From Pelobates cultripes (lineage: Eukaryota; Chordata; Amphibia; Anura; Pelobatidae), in the NCBI GenBank assembly GCA_933207985.1, contig OW240914.1:292903551-292967550 (forward strand): 64,000 bases of DNA, given 5' to 3'. Every line of letters begins with the position of its first letter. The stretch's first letter is position 1. The translations under genes were made by a program, and so were the position numbers. The notes beneath the pieces are model-generated. The model had not been told where the DNA came from. It saw only the letters and a program-made list of their open reading frames with translations, and did not search any database. Of the stretch, positions 63,101-63,237 are shown piece after piece.

Positions 63101-63123
63101 AAAAAAAACTAATAACTTTATAA
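1310..63123 (+). CDS. hk3: hexokinase-3-like gene, 3' part (nine coding exons, spliced)
   Basis: Hexokinases transfer phosphate from ATP to glucose in the cytosol; vertebrate HK1-3 are two fused lobes. Joined exons are 1310-1611, 2839-2972, 15157-15273, 15362-15457, 23713-23812, 25935-26118, 35597-35752, 61080-61310 and 62988-63123. They encode the end of the N-lobe, the linker helix and the whole C-lobe; the start lies upstream of the window. Exon sizes and phases match the known vertebrate pattern. HK3 is favoured by [21 protein letters not shown] and DFQ..LSG. Sugar contacts are kept ([40 protein letters not shown]), whereas the ATP loops are changed (LGGTNFR to FGDKDIN, GTG to GEG, GSGKG to GHGIG). 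I infer a glucose-binding protein with little or no kinase activity. It could instead be a separate hexokinase paralogue rather than the HK3 orthologue. Confidence 0.85.
1612..2148. repeat. intron with an interspersed repeat fragment
   Basis: About 1900-2090 reads as a dispersed vertebrate repeat (ttaccaggatggatacattg, gccctgggtccacaaaac) of unknown class. The rest of the intron shows nothing I can name. Confidence 0.35.
2149..2616. mobile_element. TTAA-flanked MITE, copy A
   Basis: The ends read TTAA-AGGACCACTATAG and CTATAGTGGTCCT-TTAA, a perfect terminal inverted repeat beside a TTAA duplication. The left end also folds on itself (gccaggaaaac / gttttcctggc) and the right end does too (acccagaccacttc / gaagtggtctgggt). 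There is no transposase. TTAA duplications are typical of piggyBac-type transposases; assignment to that superfamily is inference. Confidence 0.85.
2839..2972 (+). CDS. hk3: hexokinase exon: C-lobe phosphate-1 loop (degenerate)
   Basis: The acceptor is attttgcag and the donor gtaagt. The exon is 134 bp, phase 1 to phase 0, and 15 bp shorter than the 149-bp mammalian counterpart, so five residues are missing from the beta-hairpin region. This exon should carry the invariant LDLGGTNFR loop that cradles the ATP phosphates. It reads LEFGDKDIN at that position, preceded by GEYIV where others have GDFLA. Asp to Glu, Gly to Asp, Thr to Lys and Arg to Asn are all non-conservative for this loop. The frame is open and both splice phases fit, which argues against simple decay. 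Confidence 0.85.
3119..3589. mobile_element. TTAA-flanked MITE, diverged copy B
   Basis: Begins TTAAAGGGATAATGTAGTG and ends CTATAGTGTCTGTTTAA, with the internal marks of the same family: agtggctgtctgattgacagcc, the cacccagaccacttc hairpin, and agggttaa. It is more diverged than copy A. Confidence 0.7.
3891..3911. repeat. G-run
   Basis: Eight and ten consecutive G separated by one T inside the 12-kb intron. It may form a G-quadruplex and is probably unstable; no element boundary is visible here. Confidence 0.6.
4416..4478. repeat. CA-rich microsatellite
   Basis: An imperfect (CA)n tract with interspersed GACA. The His/Thr or Cys/Val open frames across it are a by-product of the repeat. Confidence 0.8.
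4860..6430 (+). mobile_element. Penelope-like element, 3' end with GIY-YIG fragment
   Basis: 4867-5067 encodes 66 residues ([37 protein letters not shown]) matching the C-terminal half of the GIY-YIG endonuclease of vertebrate Penelope-like retroelements; the catalytic Glu is probably in EMEW. The reverse transcriptase and the GIY half are missing, so the copy is 5'-truncated. The long A/T-rich tail that follows contains the phrase gtggtgaaacgcgtt near 6112, which I associate with 3' UTRs of this class. Confidence 0.7.
6470..7440 (+). mobile_element. solo LTR related to the Gmr1-like LTR
   Basis: 6541-6602 carries the stem AGCGGTGTTCG / CGAACACCGCT around tggaact and cggacac, which also occurs in the complete LTRs at 26948 and 32541. 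The part from 6940 (ataatggaattac, ctccagggcagagggg, gcataaatactgggcag, ttgacccccaacacggagtc) reads as a promoter plus 5' leader of an LTR element, with gcataaatac as a possible TATA box. No internal genes follow. The exact edges are uncertain. Confidence 0.55.
7441..8029. other. intronic sequence, nothing recognised
   Basis: Intron between the solo LTR and the DIRS-type element. I see no gene or clear repeat. Confidence 0.4.
8030..9440 (+). pseudogene. DIRS/Ngaro-type element, broken gag-like region
   Basis: Several overlapping frames carry pieces of the gag-like protein of tyrosine-recombinase retrotransposons. 9119-9270 encodes [17 protein letters not shown] and GMRWD. 9295-9420 encodes a zinc-knuckle-like [16 protein letters not shown] followed by C and H. 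Frames change at least twice, so no intact protein is made. The open frame 8084-8584 lies in the upstream part and is not recognisable by itself. The 5' edge is approximate. Confidence 0.65.
9500..10039 (+). pseudogene. DIRS/Ngaro-type reverse transcriptase / RNase H, internally deleted
   Basis: Encodes [12 protein letters not shown], then [19 protein letters not shown], and in another frame [39 protein letters not shown] and [12 protein letters not shown]. These are the conserved landmarks of DIRS-group reverse transcriptase. The stretch between GKYWVAQAC and [11 protein letters not shown] lacks the palm with its YxDD, so about 80 residues are deleted. The frameshift near 9688 adds to this. 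Confidence 0.75.
10040..10053. repeat. 14-bp target site duplication, left copy
   Basis: tacttgtgggatca, repeated exactly at 11376-11389. It brackets the foreign insert in the DIRS-type element. Confidence 0.85.
10054..11375. mobile_element. unclassified retroelement insertion, 1322 bp
   Basis: This block separates the reverse transcriptase from the recombinase of the DIRS-type element and is bounded by an exact 14-bp duplication, a length typical of target-primed retrotransposition. It has no long open frame and a C14 run at 10981-10994 followed by a T-rich tract. Its left part (ttctttactac on the reverse strand) may be a retroelement 3' tail. I cannot name the family; a SINE or a Penelope-like end are options. 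Confidence 0.7.
11376..11389. repeat. 14-bp target site duplication, right copy
   Basis: Exact copy of 10040-10053. Downstream the DIRS-type sequence resumes. Confidence 0.85.
11390..11960 (+). pseudogene. tyrosine recombinase of the DIRS/Ngaro-type element
   Basis: Recombinases of this class integrate circular cDNA. The sequence encodes [11 protein letters not shown] (first catalytic Arg), [12 protein letters not shown], and in a neighbouring frame [14 protein letters not shown]. Next comes [10 protein letters not shown] (the His-x-x-Arg box) in a frame shifted near 11830, then [22 protein letters not shown] with the presumed nucleophile Tyr. The full R-H-R-Y set is present but split over three frames, so the copy is dead. 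Confidence 0.8.
12027..12542 (+). pseudogene. SGNH-hydrolase-like domain at the end of the DIRS/Ngaro-type element
   Basis: Downstream of the recombinase the frame reads GHLYIHW, then [25 protein letters not shown] (block III G-x-N-D) and [12 protein letters not shown] (the D-x-x-H box). This is the SGNH esterase fold known from vertebrate Ngaro-like elements; its role in the cycle is not established. In related domains the first block is GHS, so the likely nucleophile Ser is Leu here through a single C-to-T change. Stops near 12157 and 12265 also break the frame. Confidence 0.75.
12543..12804 (+). mobile_element. possible 3' terminal region of the DIRS/Ngaro-type element
   Basis: G/T-rich sequence after the hydrolase domain. 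I could not find the split direct repeats expected for this class by eye. Confidence 0.35.
12805..13305 (+). mobile_element. L2/CR1-like LINE, C-terminal coding part (5' half)
   Basis: Translates in broken frames to [10 protein letters not shown], then LVPTL-like SLHWLPV and KIL-like stretches, [14 protein letters not shown] and LRLSFV, the C-terminal landmarks of L2-like LINE reverse transcriptase proteins, with many stops. It continues at 14444 after a hAT insertion. Confidence 0.7.
13500..13675. repeat. long palindrome inside hAT element
   Basis: The arms share gcgagggagcacttcctatg and its complement. The centre is ccggaagatgaagtcatcttccgg. This can extrude as a cruciform. Confidence 0.8.
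13770..14310. repeat. TGTGTCTGACTG minisatellite
   Basis: A tandem array of imperfect 12-24 bp units mixing (TG)n with TGTCTGACTGTG and TTTGTGAG. Confidence 0.9.
14444..14715 (+). mobile_element. L2/CR1-like LINE, 3' end and (TAA)n tail
   Basis: Continues the LINE after the hAT insertion. It contains gtaagctcattgagcagggc and acagcgctacggaattttgc, then ctggcgctatataaata, a 3' end common in vertebrate L2-like families, and ends in an ATA/TAA microsatellite. Confidence 0.7.
14716..15156. other. intronic sequence, nothing recognised
   Basis: Unique-looking intron before the SFPC exon, with a strong polypyrimidine tract at 15140-15152. Confidence 0.5.
15157..15273 (+). CDS. hk3: hexokinase exon: LFDHIA..SFPC
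   Basis: The acceptor is tcccacag after a long pyrimidine run and the donor gtacaa. The exon is 117 bp, phase 0 at both ends, against 120 bp in mammalian HKs. It encodes [13 protein letters not shown], then [11 protein letters not shown]. The SFP segment contributes the serine that contacts glucose and is intact. LSGKK after DFQ resembles HK3 more than HK1 or HK2. Confidence 0.92.
15362..15457 (+). CDS. hk3: hexokinase exon: WTKG
   Basis: Exactly 96 bp, identical in length to the mammalian exon, phase 0 to 0. The preceding intron is only 88 bp, the smallest of the gene. It encodes [15 protein letters not shown] and [10 protein letters not shown]. The Thr-Lys pair of WTKG, which binds glucose and the phosphate, is present. 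The GIL usually found before the WTKG strand is replaced by AKL. Confidence 0.92.
15458..16739. other. intronic sequence, no gene seen
   Basis: AT-rich intron with a short G-run near 16185. Short open frames here show no family motif. Confidence 0.4.
16740..17295 (+). pseudogene. Tc1-like transposase fragment
   Basis: Encodes the N-terminal helix-turn-helix region ([32 protein letters not shown]) and, after stops, [14 protein letters not shown] and [12 protein letters not shown]. It ends at [12 protein letters not shown], the motif holding the first catalytic residue, which is Asn instead of Asp. It is cut off near 17295, so the second half of the catalytic domain and both inverted repeats are missing. 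Confidence 0.75.
17388..18785 (-). pseudogene. Penelope-like element reverse transcriptase (broken)
   Basis: Reading on the minus strand: [26 protein letters not shown], then [77 protein letters not shown] and [19 protein letters not shown]. These are the ordered landmarks of Penelope-like reverse transcriptase, with the YIDD active site intact. In-frame stops occur near 18000 and 18208 and a frame change near 18430. The GIY-YIG end is absent. Its upstream end abuts the chromovirus. Confidence 0.85.
18790..20109 (-). pseudogene. chromovirus (Ty3/Gypsy) integrase with truncated chromodomain
   Basis: The minus-strand frame at 19006-20109 reads [20 protein letters not shown] (end of RNase H), the zinc-binding CSVCAVSK, then [22 protein letters not shown] and [11 protein letters not shown] (the D,D,E core). 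The frame at 18506-18994 continues with [11 protein letters not shown] and ends YEVQSLI, the start of a chromodomain, before joining the Penelope-like fragment. The chromodomain is therefore cut off. Frameshifts near 19130 and 19000 disable the protein. Confidence 0.8.
20090..21180 (-). pseudogene. chromovirus reverse transcriptase and RNase H (broken)
   Basis: Minus strand: [45 protein letters not shown] (the YxDD box), then RRFIKGFS, and RNase H pieces [30 protein letters not shown] and IITDHKNL. Several stops and frame changes. The gene order (reverse transcriptase, RNase H, integrase) is the usual Ty3/Gypsy order, unlike the element at 26948. Confidence 0.8.
21181..22560 (-). pseudogene. 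chromovirus gag and protease region (broken)
   Basis: The minus-strand frame 21695-21985 encodes [14 protein letters not shown], a CCHC zinc knuckle typical of Gag, preceded by [19 protein letters not shown]. Capsid-like sequence lies at 22000-22500 in broken frames, and protease-like sequence is expected between 21460 and 21690. Confidence 0.7.
22561..23050 (-). mobile_element. probable 5' leader of the chromovirus
   Basis: Upstream of Gag on the minus strand. It contains no gene; part of it may be LTR. No matching second LTR is visible, so the edge is approximate. Confidence 0.4.
23051..23712. other. intronic sequence, nothing recognised
   Basis: AT-rich. The phrases aaacaagtca(c/t)(c/t)aaataac recur at 23107-23170 as a short local repeat. 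Confidence 0.4.
23713..23812 (+). CDS. hk3: hexokinase exon: catalytic Asp (ANDTTGTMM)
   Basis: Exactly 100 bp, as in mammalian HK1/HK2, phase 0 to 1, acceptor tctttcag, donor gtatgg. It encodes [17 protein letters not shown] and CEIGMIAG. The Asn-Asp pair is the glucose-binding Asn and the general-base Asp of the family; both are kept. Retention of the catalytic base beside eroded ATP loops is the central oddity of this gene. Confidence 0.93.
23813..25934. other. 2.1-kb intron, no gene seen
   Basis: Short frames on both strands (for example 24518-24790 minus) show no recognisable motif. No transposon ends were identified. Confidence 0.4.
25935..26118 (+). CDS. hk3: hexokinase exon: [19 protein letters not shown]
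   Basis: Exactly 184 bp as in mammalian HKs, phase 1 to 2, acceptor gatcacag, donor gttagt. It encodes [12 protein letters not shown], then [20 protein letters not shown], and ends SINPGKQ, an ending shared with HK3. The glucose ligands Asn (of TNACY) and Glu (of MEWG) are present. The GTG phosphate-2 turn is GEG, placing an acidic side chain where the ATP phosphates would sit. Confidence 0.94.
26119..26671. other. intronic sequence, nothing recognised
   Basis: It contains a short inverted repeat (gtctcattcaaaagctttagctttgaatgagac, 26160-26192). The open frame 26149-26478 has no family motif. Confidence 0.4.
26943..26947. repeat. 5-bp target duplication of the Gmr1-like element, left
   Basis: tttgg, matched by 33591-33595. 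Confidence 0.85.
26948..27997 (+). repeat. 5' LTR of the Gmr1-like Gypsy element
   Basis: 1050 bp, begins TGTAGC and ends GCTACA. By eye it differs from the 3' LTR at about ten positions. A nested hairpin sits at 27255-27317 (agcggtgtt / aacaccgct outside, tcgagtgtc / gacactcga inside). The promoter is probably near 27795-27815, where the sequence gctttataagg could be a TATA box. Confidence 0.95.
27998..28016 (+). promoter_or_regulatory. primer binding site of the Gmr1-like element
   Basis: Directly after the 5' LTR: t-tggttggcagcgctggg. It starts with TGG one base inside, as expected for pairing to a tRNA 3' CCA end. I cannot name the tRNA. Confidence 0.7.
28055..29407 (+). CDS. Gag of a Gmr1-like Ty3/Gypsy retrotransposon, running into protease
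   Basis: I choose ATG 28055 ([10 protein letters not shown]) because the frame upstream of it is LTR and primer site. Residues 4-40 ([17 protein letters not shown], then [15 protein letters not shown]) look like a SAP DNA-binding motif. Residues about 150-280 form an alpha-helical capsid with [23 protein letters not shown] and LQEW-like [10 protein letters not shown], closely resembling a SCAN domain, which is known to derive from Gmr1-like capsids. A proline-rich stretch and a CCHC zinc knuckle ([14 protein letters not shown], about 330-343) follow. The frame then enters the protease (DSGATITLV, Asp about 424) and is lost by a one-base shift near 29352. Confidence 0.85.
   Translation: MEIDFATLKRSTLKDLLEAKGIQASNKTKAVLITELMAEYRMDGDSVPEQGNSGETREQREFQRQVQFRLSFYGEHPPTEIVSKTMTEVQEFILRSQTAAPERSSAVNMPHEGKPKIPYQAFKTYVEAEEDIDAFLQDFERLCALHRISAEDWVPILAGRLTERAAEAYRTVSNDEIQNYHKVKEIILARYAITPEAYWRRFRDLKKVEKDSHAEWACRLQRAVLGWVQASKARSMEDVLQMVLLEQFYEGVTSEVQEWVRDRNPTSLTEAARKADEYLDARRQQKPAAPKVPFKTFGGNNYTPALPRSLPPPPPPATQPRFRQPTSGPCHHCQKWGHYKRECPQLRDRSTWIRPGPPPPPRAAAAHHYQDIVATPYGSAVPITTVEQWEVLHEADPVQTNADNRQHHRQTVYLEGKAVQGLRDSGATITLVKVTWSQTKLNLVRLWPSG
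29349..29742 (+). pseudogene. protease C-terminal part and linker of the Gmr1-like element
   Basis: In the frame one base back from gag the protease continues: [25 protein letters not shown] (the usual G-x-D box of retropepsins), then a proline-rich linker. It ends at a TAG stop at 29740-29742, after which the same frame continues as integrase. The -1 relation to gag falls inside the protease, just after its active site, at a run of four A. I read it as a lost base rather than programmed frameshifting. Confidence 0.7.
29743..31458 (+). CDS. integrase followed by the start of reverse transcriptase (Gmr1-like pol)
   Basis: Counting from Met at 29752: zinc-binding H54, H61, C91, C94; catalytic core D124 (VAVDLIG), D184 (SDQGTQF) and E220 (GLCERFNG), spaced D-x35-E as in retroviral-type integrases. 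A GPY/F-like WQGPYKV comes near residue 360. After about residue 440 the frame passes into reverse transcriptase: [25 protein letters not shown] and [13 protein letters not shown]. Integrase thus lies upstream of reverse transcriptase, the reverse of normal Ty3/Gypsy. The frame is lost at a G-run near 31437, where one base is missing. Confidence 0.9.
   Translation, partial: RDKVTADTPGEEGERFIWDNQLLYRETDKQVSGSDPIVMRQLVVPQRYRAELLRIAHDIPLSGHLGVSRTRYRLTQSFFWPRISQEVRRYCNTCDTCQRVGKRGDRRKAKLHPLPIIEEPFSRVAVDLIGPLNKASPSGKRFILTVVDYATRYPEAVGLTNIQAETVAEALMKIFSRVGLPREIVSDQGTQFTAEVTQRLWKFCDIKPVISSPYHPQTNGLCERFNGTLKQMLRTFAETHKDWEKFLPHLLFAYREVPQESTGFSPFELLFGRRVRGPLDLIREHWEGERSTDGTPIIPYVLAFRDRLEALTQTVRENLQAAQTRQRTWYDRGARDRSFQVGQKVLILKPVRHDKLQAAWQGPYKVVEQRCDTTYIIGSCVGTGGRRMLHVNMMKPYQERSEEVTAICAPNSEEFDSLPLPDLLGEGQLSGDLGEVTLGDRLSPQERSEVQQLLREKQDIFSNVPGYTPLATHRVDTPGQLPMRQTPYHIPEAVRANMRKEIDEMLQLGVIEPSDSPWASPVVLVPKRDGTTRFCVDYRRLNEKTVSDAYPMPRIDELLDRMARGALSHHN
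31443..32458 (+). CDS. reverse transcriptase (rest) and RNase H of the Gmr1-like element
   Basis: After the frameshift: [38 protein letters not shown] (active site) and [14 protein letters not shown]. Then comes RNase H with [41 protein letters not shown] and NADGLSRQ, the catalytic D-E-D set. The frame ends in TGA just before the polypurine tract. No integrase follows, confirming the unusual domain order. Confidence 0.9.
32529..32540 (+). promoter_or_regulatory. polypurine tract
   Basis: aagggggagcag directly before the 3' LTR, the expected site for plus-strand priming. Confidence 0.8.
32541..33590 (+). repeat. 3' LTR of the Gmr1-like Gypsy element
   Basis: 1050 bp, the same length as the 5' LTR with no indel seen, begins TGTAGC and ends GCTACA, followed by the target duplication tttgg (33591-33595). 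Confidence 0.95.
33838..34605. repeat. TAATACACTGCCCC minisatellite with duplicated block
   Basis: Imperfect units of roughly 25-30 bp (aatttaatacactgccccct) repeat about twenty times. A 150-bp block at about 33990-34135 (caggaag, gatgagctgcc, aggctaggtgctcctctggc) recurs at about 34612-34747, so the array has also grown by a larger tandem duplication. Confidence 0.85.
34920..35596. other. intronic sequence, nothing recognised
   Basis: AT-rich, including a short repeated phrase tatactggttat (35176-35216). No gene seen. Confidence 0.4.
35597..35752 (+). CDS. hk3: hexokinase exon: [15 protein letters not shown]
   Basis: Exactly 156 bp as in mammalian HKs, phase 2 to 2, acceptor tttacag, donor gtaagt. 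It encodes [19 protein letters not shown]; the Glu of YEK, a glucose ligand, is kept. The second half is divergent: the TRGxFET segment near the nucleotide site of other hexokinases reads NENLLSL, followed by CEIEK where others have SQIES. Confidence 0.93.
35753..36451. other. start of the 25-kb intron, nothing recognised
   Basis: No element ends or coding motifs were found. Confidence 0.4.
36673..36960 (-). pseudogene. Tc1-like transposase, C-terminal fragment
   Basis: Contains the second catalytic Asp motif (DNYPKHK) and the PDLN..PLW box with the third acidic position altered to Lys (IIKPLW, usually IENLW). It joins the LINE abruptly at 36961. Confidence 0.8.
36961..38610 (-). pseudogene. 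L1/Tx1-like LINE ORF2: endonuclease and partial reverse transcriptase
   Basis: Minus strand. The endonuclease starts near 38600 ([19 protein letters not shown]), then [33 protein letters not shown] and [17 protein letters not shown] linker follows in several frames (37386-37721), then reverse transcriptase at 36961-37376: [48 protein letters not shown] and NYRPI. It ends before the YxDD box, so the 3' half of ORF2 is gone. Frameshifts throughout. Confidence 0.8.
38627..39002. mobile_element. TTAA-flanked MITE, copy C
   Basis: TTAA-AGGACCACTCTAGG at the left, ACTATAGTGGTCCT-TTAA at the right, with the same two self-complementary ends as copy A. It is inserted in the LINE 5' to its endonuclease. 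Confidence 0.9.
39003..40743 (-). other. A/T-rich stretch between LINE ORF1 and ORF2 remnants
   Basis: 1.7 kb, very A/T-rich, with no open frame of note. From its position it is probably degenerate LINE sequence on the minus strand, but I cannot show that. Confidence 0.35.
40744..40996 (-). pseudogene. L1/Tx1-like LINE ORF1, C-terminal fragment
   Basis: Minus-strand [15 protein letters not shown], then [20 protein letters not shown], the C-terminal domain of L1 ORF1 (transposase-22 type, an RNA-binding chaperone). The N-terminus is missing, so the LINE is also 5'-truncated. Confidence 0.7.
41011..41233 (+). mobile_element. short 5'-truncated retroelement insertion with 14-bp TSD
   Basis: 223 bp ending in a poly-A-rich tail (caataaaatgatattgat, then A runs), flanked by exact copies of aacaaagagtcttt at 40997-41010 and 41234-41247. 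Confidence 0.75.
41798..42658. other. intronic sequence, nothing recognised
   Basis: No coding motif or element end was found. Confidence 0.4.
42783..43227. mobile_element. TTAA-flanked MITE, copy D
   Basis: TTAA-AGGACCACTCTAGG to CACTATAGTGGTCCT-TTAA, with a degenerate left hairpin. Inserted beside gtgctagttg-like sequence on both sides. Confidence 0.9.
43230..44688 (-). mobile_element. GC-rich retroelement piece (LINE 5' region?)
   Basis: On the minus strand it starts near ggggcagagcctgagcggac and contains a 197-residue frame (44317-43724: [31 protein letters not shown], then basic and proline-rich). The start resembles 5' regions and ORF1 starts of vertebrate L1-like LINEs, but no reverse transcriptase follows. 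The low-coordinate side becomes AT-rich. Family and edges are uncertain. Confidence 0.4.
44817..44914. repeat. near-perfect palindrome in the Tc1 5' UTR
   Basis: ggtgtcttttatacaggtaa and its complement flank a short centre (cacttaatgggagtg) directly upstream of the transposase start. Confidence 0.9.
44956..45957 (+). pseudogene. Tc1-like transposase, frameshifted
   Basis: ATG 44956 ([14 protein letters not shown]) opens the DNA-binding half: [20 protein letters not shown] and IIRKWKKRK. The frame is lost after NTLP (45282). Later pieces are recognisable in other frames: [30 protein letters not shown] (second catalytic Asp) and [11 protein letters not shown] (third acidic residue), ending NKGFATKY and TAA. 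The first Asp region (VVIR*DQN) has a stop. The whole gene is near full length (about 340 codons). Confidence 0.85.
46172..46841. other. intronic sequence, nothing recognised
   Basis: No coding motif or element end was seen. Confidence 0.4.
46842..47880. repeat. TTAA-type fragment followed by C/T-rich degenerate repeat
   Basis: Begins aaagggacactccaagctc, like the left end of a related TTAA element. From about 47090 to 47560 the sequence is C/T-rich, with ccagtgtcac and ccagtgt recurring every 20-40 bp, a decayed minisatellite. Open frames across it have a biased composition and no motif. Confidence 0.5.
48095..48137. repeat. A-run and (TA)n microsatellite
   Basis: A13 followed by about 14 TA units. 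Confidence 0.9.
48377..49936 (-). mobile_element. Tc1-like transposon, full length but decayed
   Basis: The ends tacagttatgggaaaggtag and its approximate complement ending cccacgactgta lie 1560 bp apart. The minus-strand transposase is in pieces: [13 protein letters not shown] sequence near 49470, [12 protein letters not shown] near 49360, then [17 protein letters not shown] (first acidic region, with Lys-Glu-Lys where WSDEtK is expected) and [13 protein letters not shown]. Many frame changes. Confidence 0.8.
49937..50565. other. intronic sequence, nothing recognised
   Basis: No gene or element end was identified. Confidence 0.4.
50566..50703. mobile_element. TTAA-type MITE, truncated copy
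   Basis: aaagggacactccgggcacc, the acccagaccacttc hairpin, gcagggttaa and ctagtggctgtctg match the left half of the family at 3119. It stops where LINE sequence begins. Confidence 0.7.
50704..51112 (+). pseudogene. L1/Tx1-like LINE ORF2 linker fragment
   Basis: Broken frames read [49 protein letters not shown] and [13 protein letters not shown], the region between the endonuclease and reverse transcriptase of L1/Tx1-type LINEs. Reverse transcriptase is absent; an LTR fragment follows. Confidence 0.7.
51113..51632 (+). mobile_element. LTR fragment of the Gmr1-like LTR group
   Basis: cgaacacgtggcggtggcca near its start parallels gaacacgtggcggcggccat in the complete LTRs. It also has catggaactcaaatcggaca, a decayed version of the LTR hairpin, and gggtgattttttggatatgt with tggtcacccagaccaggg, as at 27572-27610. 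Confidence 0.75.
51640..52335 (+). pseudogene. L1/Tx1-like LINE ORF2 C-terminal fragment
   Basis: [75 protein letters not shown] and [14 protein letters not shown] in three frames, then SIKWHRV. It matches the region after the reverse transcriptase of L1/Tx1-type LINEs. Confidence 0.65.
52690..53062 (+). pseudogene. LINE ORF1-like fragment
   Basis: A 119-residue frame: [52 protein letters not shown] and [11 protein letters not shown]. The spacing of ALK...YRWG and KDGKxYTL fits the C-terminal domain of L1-type ORF1 proteins. It has no N-terminus. Confidence 0.6.
53165..53231 (+). mobile_element. L2-like LINE 3' tip with (TAA)n tail
   Basis: ctttgcgctatataaataat followed by an ATA/TAA microsatellite, the same 3' end as at 14676-14715. 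Confidence 0.65.
53241..54173. mobile_element. non-autonomous hAT element
   Basis: Starts CAGTGATGGCGAACC and ends GGTTTGCCACCACTG, with an exact 8-bp duplication acctagcc (53233-53240 and 54174-54181). Inside are a CAGACTGCTGAGTACACA minisatellite that changes orientation near 53478, a ctctccctcagtctcctt array (53760-53910), and a GC-rich inverted repeat (cacttcc / ggaagtg) towards the right. Confidence 0.9.
53395..53640. repeat. CAGACTGCTGAGTACACA minisatellite with inverted halves
   Basis: Left of about 53478 the units read tgtatttagcagtctg; right of it they read cagactgctaaatacaca, the complement. The array can fold on itself. Confidence 0.85.
54182..54571 (-). other. unidentified sequence with a short basic open frame
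   Basis: The minus-strand frame ends at 54398 ([28 protein letters not shown]). I do not recognise it. The hAT element at 54580 splits it, and sequence at 56686-56760 may be its other half. It could be a LINE or retrocopy remnant. Confidence 0.3.
54580..56677. mobile_element. non-autonomous hAT element with 1.5-kb GT-rich array
   Basis: Starts CAGGGACGTACC and ends GTGCACTG, with an exact 8-bp duplication gtcttggg at 54572-54579 and 56678-56685. Most of it is the minisatellite. The right part holds an inverted repeat (tcctctgttctcgcgatccg / cgcggatcacgagaacagag). No transposase. Confidence 0.85.
54750..56305. repeat. TGTGTGTATGCAG / TATAGTGTATGAAG minisatellite
   Basis: About 1.5 kb of 13-20 bp units (tgtgtgtatgcag, tgtgtatagtgtatgaag). 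The long His/Thr/Tyr frames on the minus strand and Cys/Val frames on the plus strand come from the repeat. Confidence 0.95.
56686..57388. other. intronic sequence, nothing recognised
   Basis: No gene or clear element. Confidence 0.4.
57389..57650. mobile_element. TTAA-flanked MITE, short diverged copy
   Basis: TTAA-AGGAACACTCCAAGCACC at left, CAGAGTGGTCCT-TTAA at right, 262 bp. Related ends but a different interior. Confidence 0.7.
57651..57989. other. intronic sequence, nothing recognised
   Basis: AT-rich; no motif. Confidence 0.4.
57990..59344 (-). mobile_element. Tc1-like transposon, one end intact
   Basis: The minus-strand 5' end is at 59344 (tacaggtgatacttgaaaaa, gaatatcgggcaaatgttca). 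The transposase fills 58040-58986. The opposite inverted repeat is not clear, so the left edge is approximate. Confidence 0.75.
58040..58986 (-). pseudogene. Tc1-like transposase lacking its second catalytic Asp
   Basis: [20 protein letters not shown] and [17 protein letters not shown] are the paired DNA-binding helices. [14 protein letters not shown] holds the first Asp and [11 protein letters not shown] follows. At FIFQ the family motif QDxAPxH should come, but the sequence jumps to KSTKAWFND in another frame. A short deletion therefore removed about eight codons with the second catalytic Asp and shifted the frame. The rest is open ([17 protein letters not shown], third acidic residue present), ending near 58040. 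The first 250 codons have no stop. Confidence 0.85.
59484..60080. mobile_element. non-autonomous hAT element with GT minisatellite
   Basis: Starts CAGTGGCGTAACTACC and ends TTTCTAGTTACGCCTCTG, 12-14 bp inverted repeats. The flanks are cacacaca on both sides, but they lie in a CA repeat and so are weak evidence. A TGTGTGTATGTGTTTG array lies at about 59805-59985. Confidence 0.85.
59805..59985. repeat. TGTGTGTATGT minisatellite
   Basis: (TG)n-rich with TATG and TTTG interruptions. Confidence 0.9.
60100..60175. repeat. imperfect (CTAT)n microsatellite
   Basis: ctatctatctctatctatca and decayed copies. Confidence 0.85.
60180..60420. repeat. GGCTGACA..GGGTTAACAGTGGGTAG minisatellite
   Basis: Five imperfect copies of a 40-55 bp unit containing ggttaacagtgg and tggctgaca(a/g). 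Confidence 0.85.
60421..61079. other. end of the 25-kb intron, nothing recognised
   Basis: AT-rich sequence up to the acceptor. There is no strong polypyrimidine tract; the acceptor reads gttgatttag. Confidence 0.4.
61080..61310 (+). CDS. hk3: hexokinase exon: small subdomain, VSQRAAQLC
   Basis: 231 bp, one codon shorter than the usual 234, phase 2 to 2; acceptor gatttag, donor gtaagt. It follows a 25-kb intron. It encodes [19 protein letters not shown], then [10 protein letters not shown] and [12 protein letters not shown]. The RAAQLC region is strongly HK3-like. In the usual GVDGxxYKxHP motif near the adenosine, Asp is Thr and Lys is Thr. Confidence 0.93.
61311..62202. other. intronic sequence, nothing recognised
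   Basis: No gene or element seen. Confidence 0.4.
62203..62704. mobile_element. TTAA-flanked MITE, copy E
   Basis: TTAA-AGGACCACTCTAGG to CACTATAGTGGTCCT-TTAA, 502 bp, with all internal hairpins: cacccagaccacttc / gaagtggtctgggtg, atagcagtttc / gaaactgctat, and ctctagtggctgtc / gacagccactagag. It looks the best preserved copy. Confidence 0.92.
62988..63123 (+). CDS. hk3: hexokinase terminal exon with stop
   Basis: The acceptor is tttttgcag. The first base completes His of HPH, then [14 protein letters not shown] leads to [15 protein letters not shown] and a short tail EKKLITL before TAA at 63121-63123. The normal glycine-rich motif is SEDGSGKGAAL, so Ser is His and Lys is Ile here. The 3' UTR begins at 63124. 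I see no clear AATAAA before the hAT element that starts at 63238, so the poly-A site is unknown. Confidence 0.92.
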
Positions 63124-63237
63124 TTCACGAGAAAGTTAAGAATATATATTGTCACAGACACCACTACATTTGTGGTCACACACACATTGGCTGACCCTGT
63201 TCAACAGAGTTTTGTATATTTTTGAATGTATTTTTGT

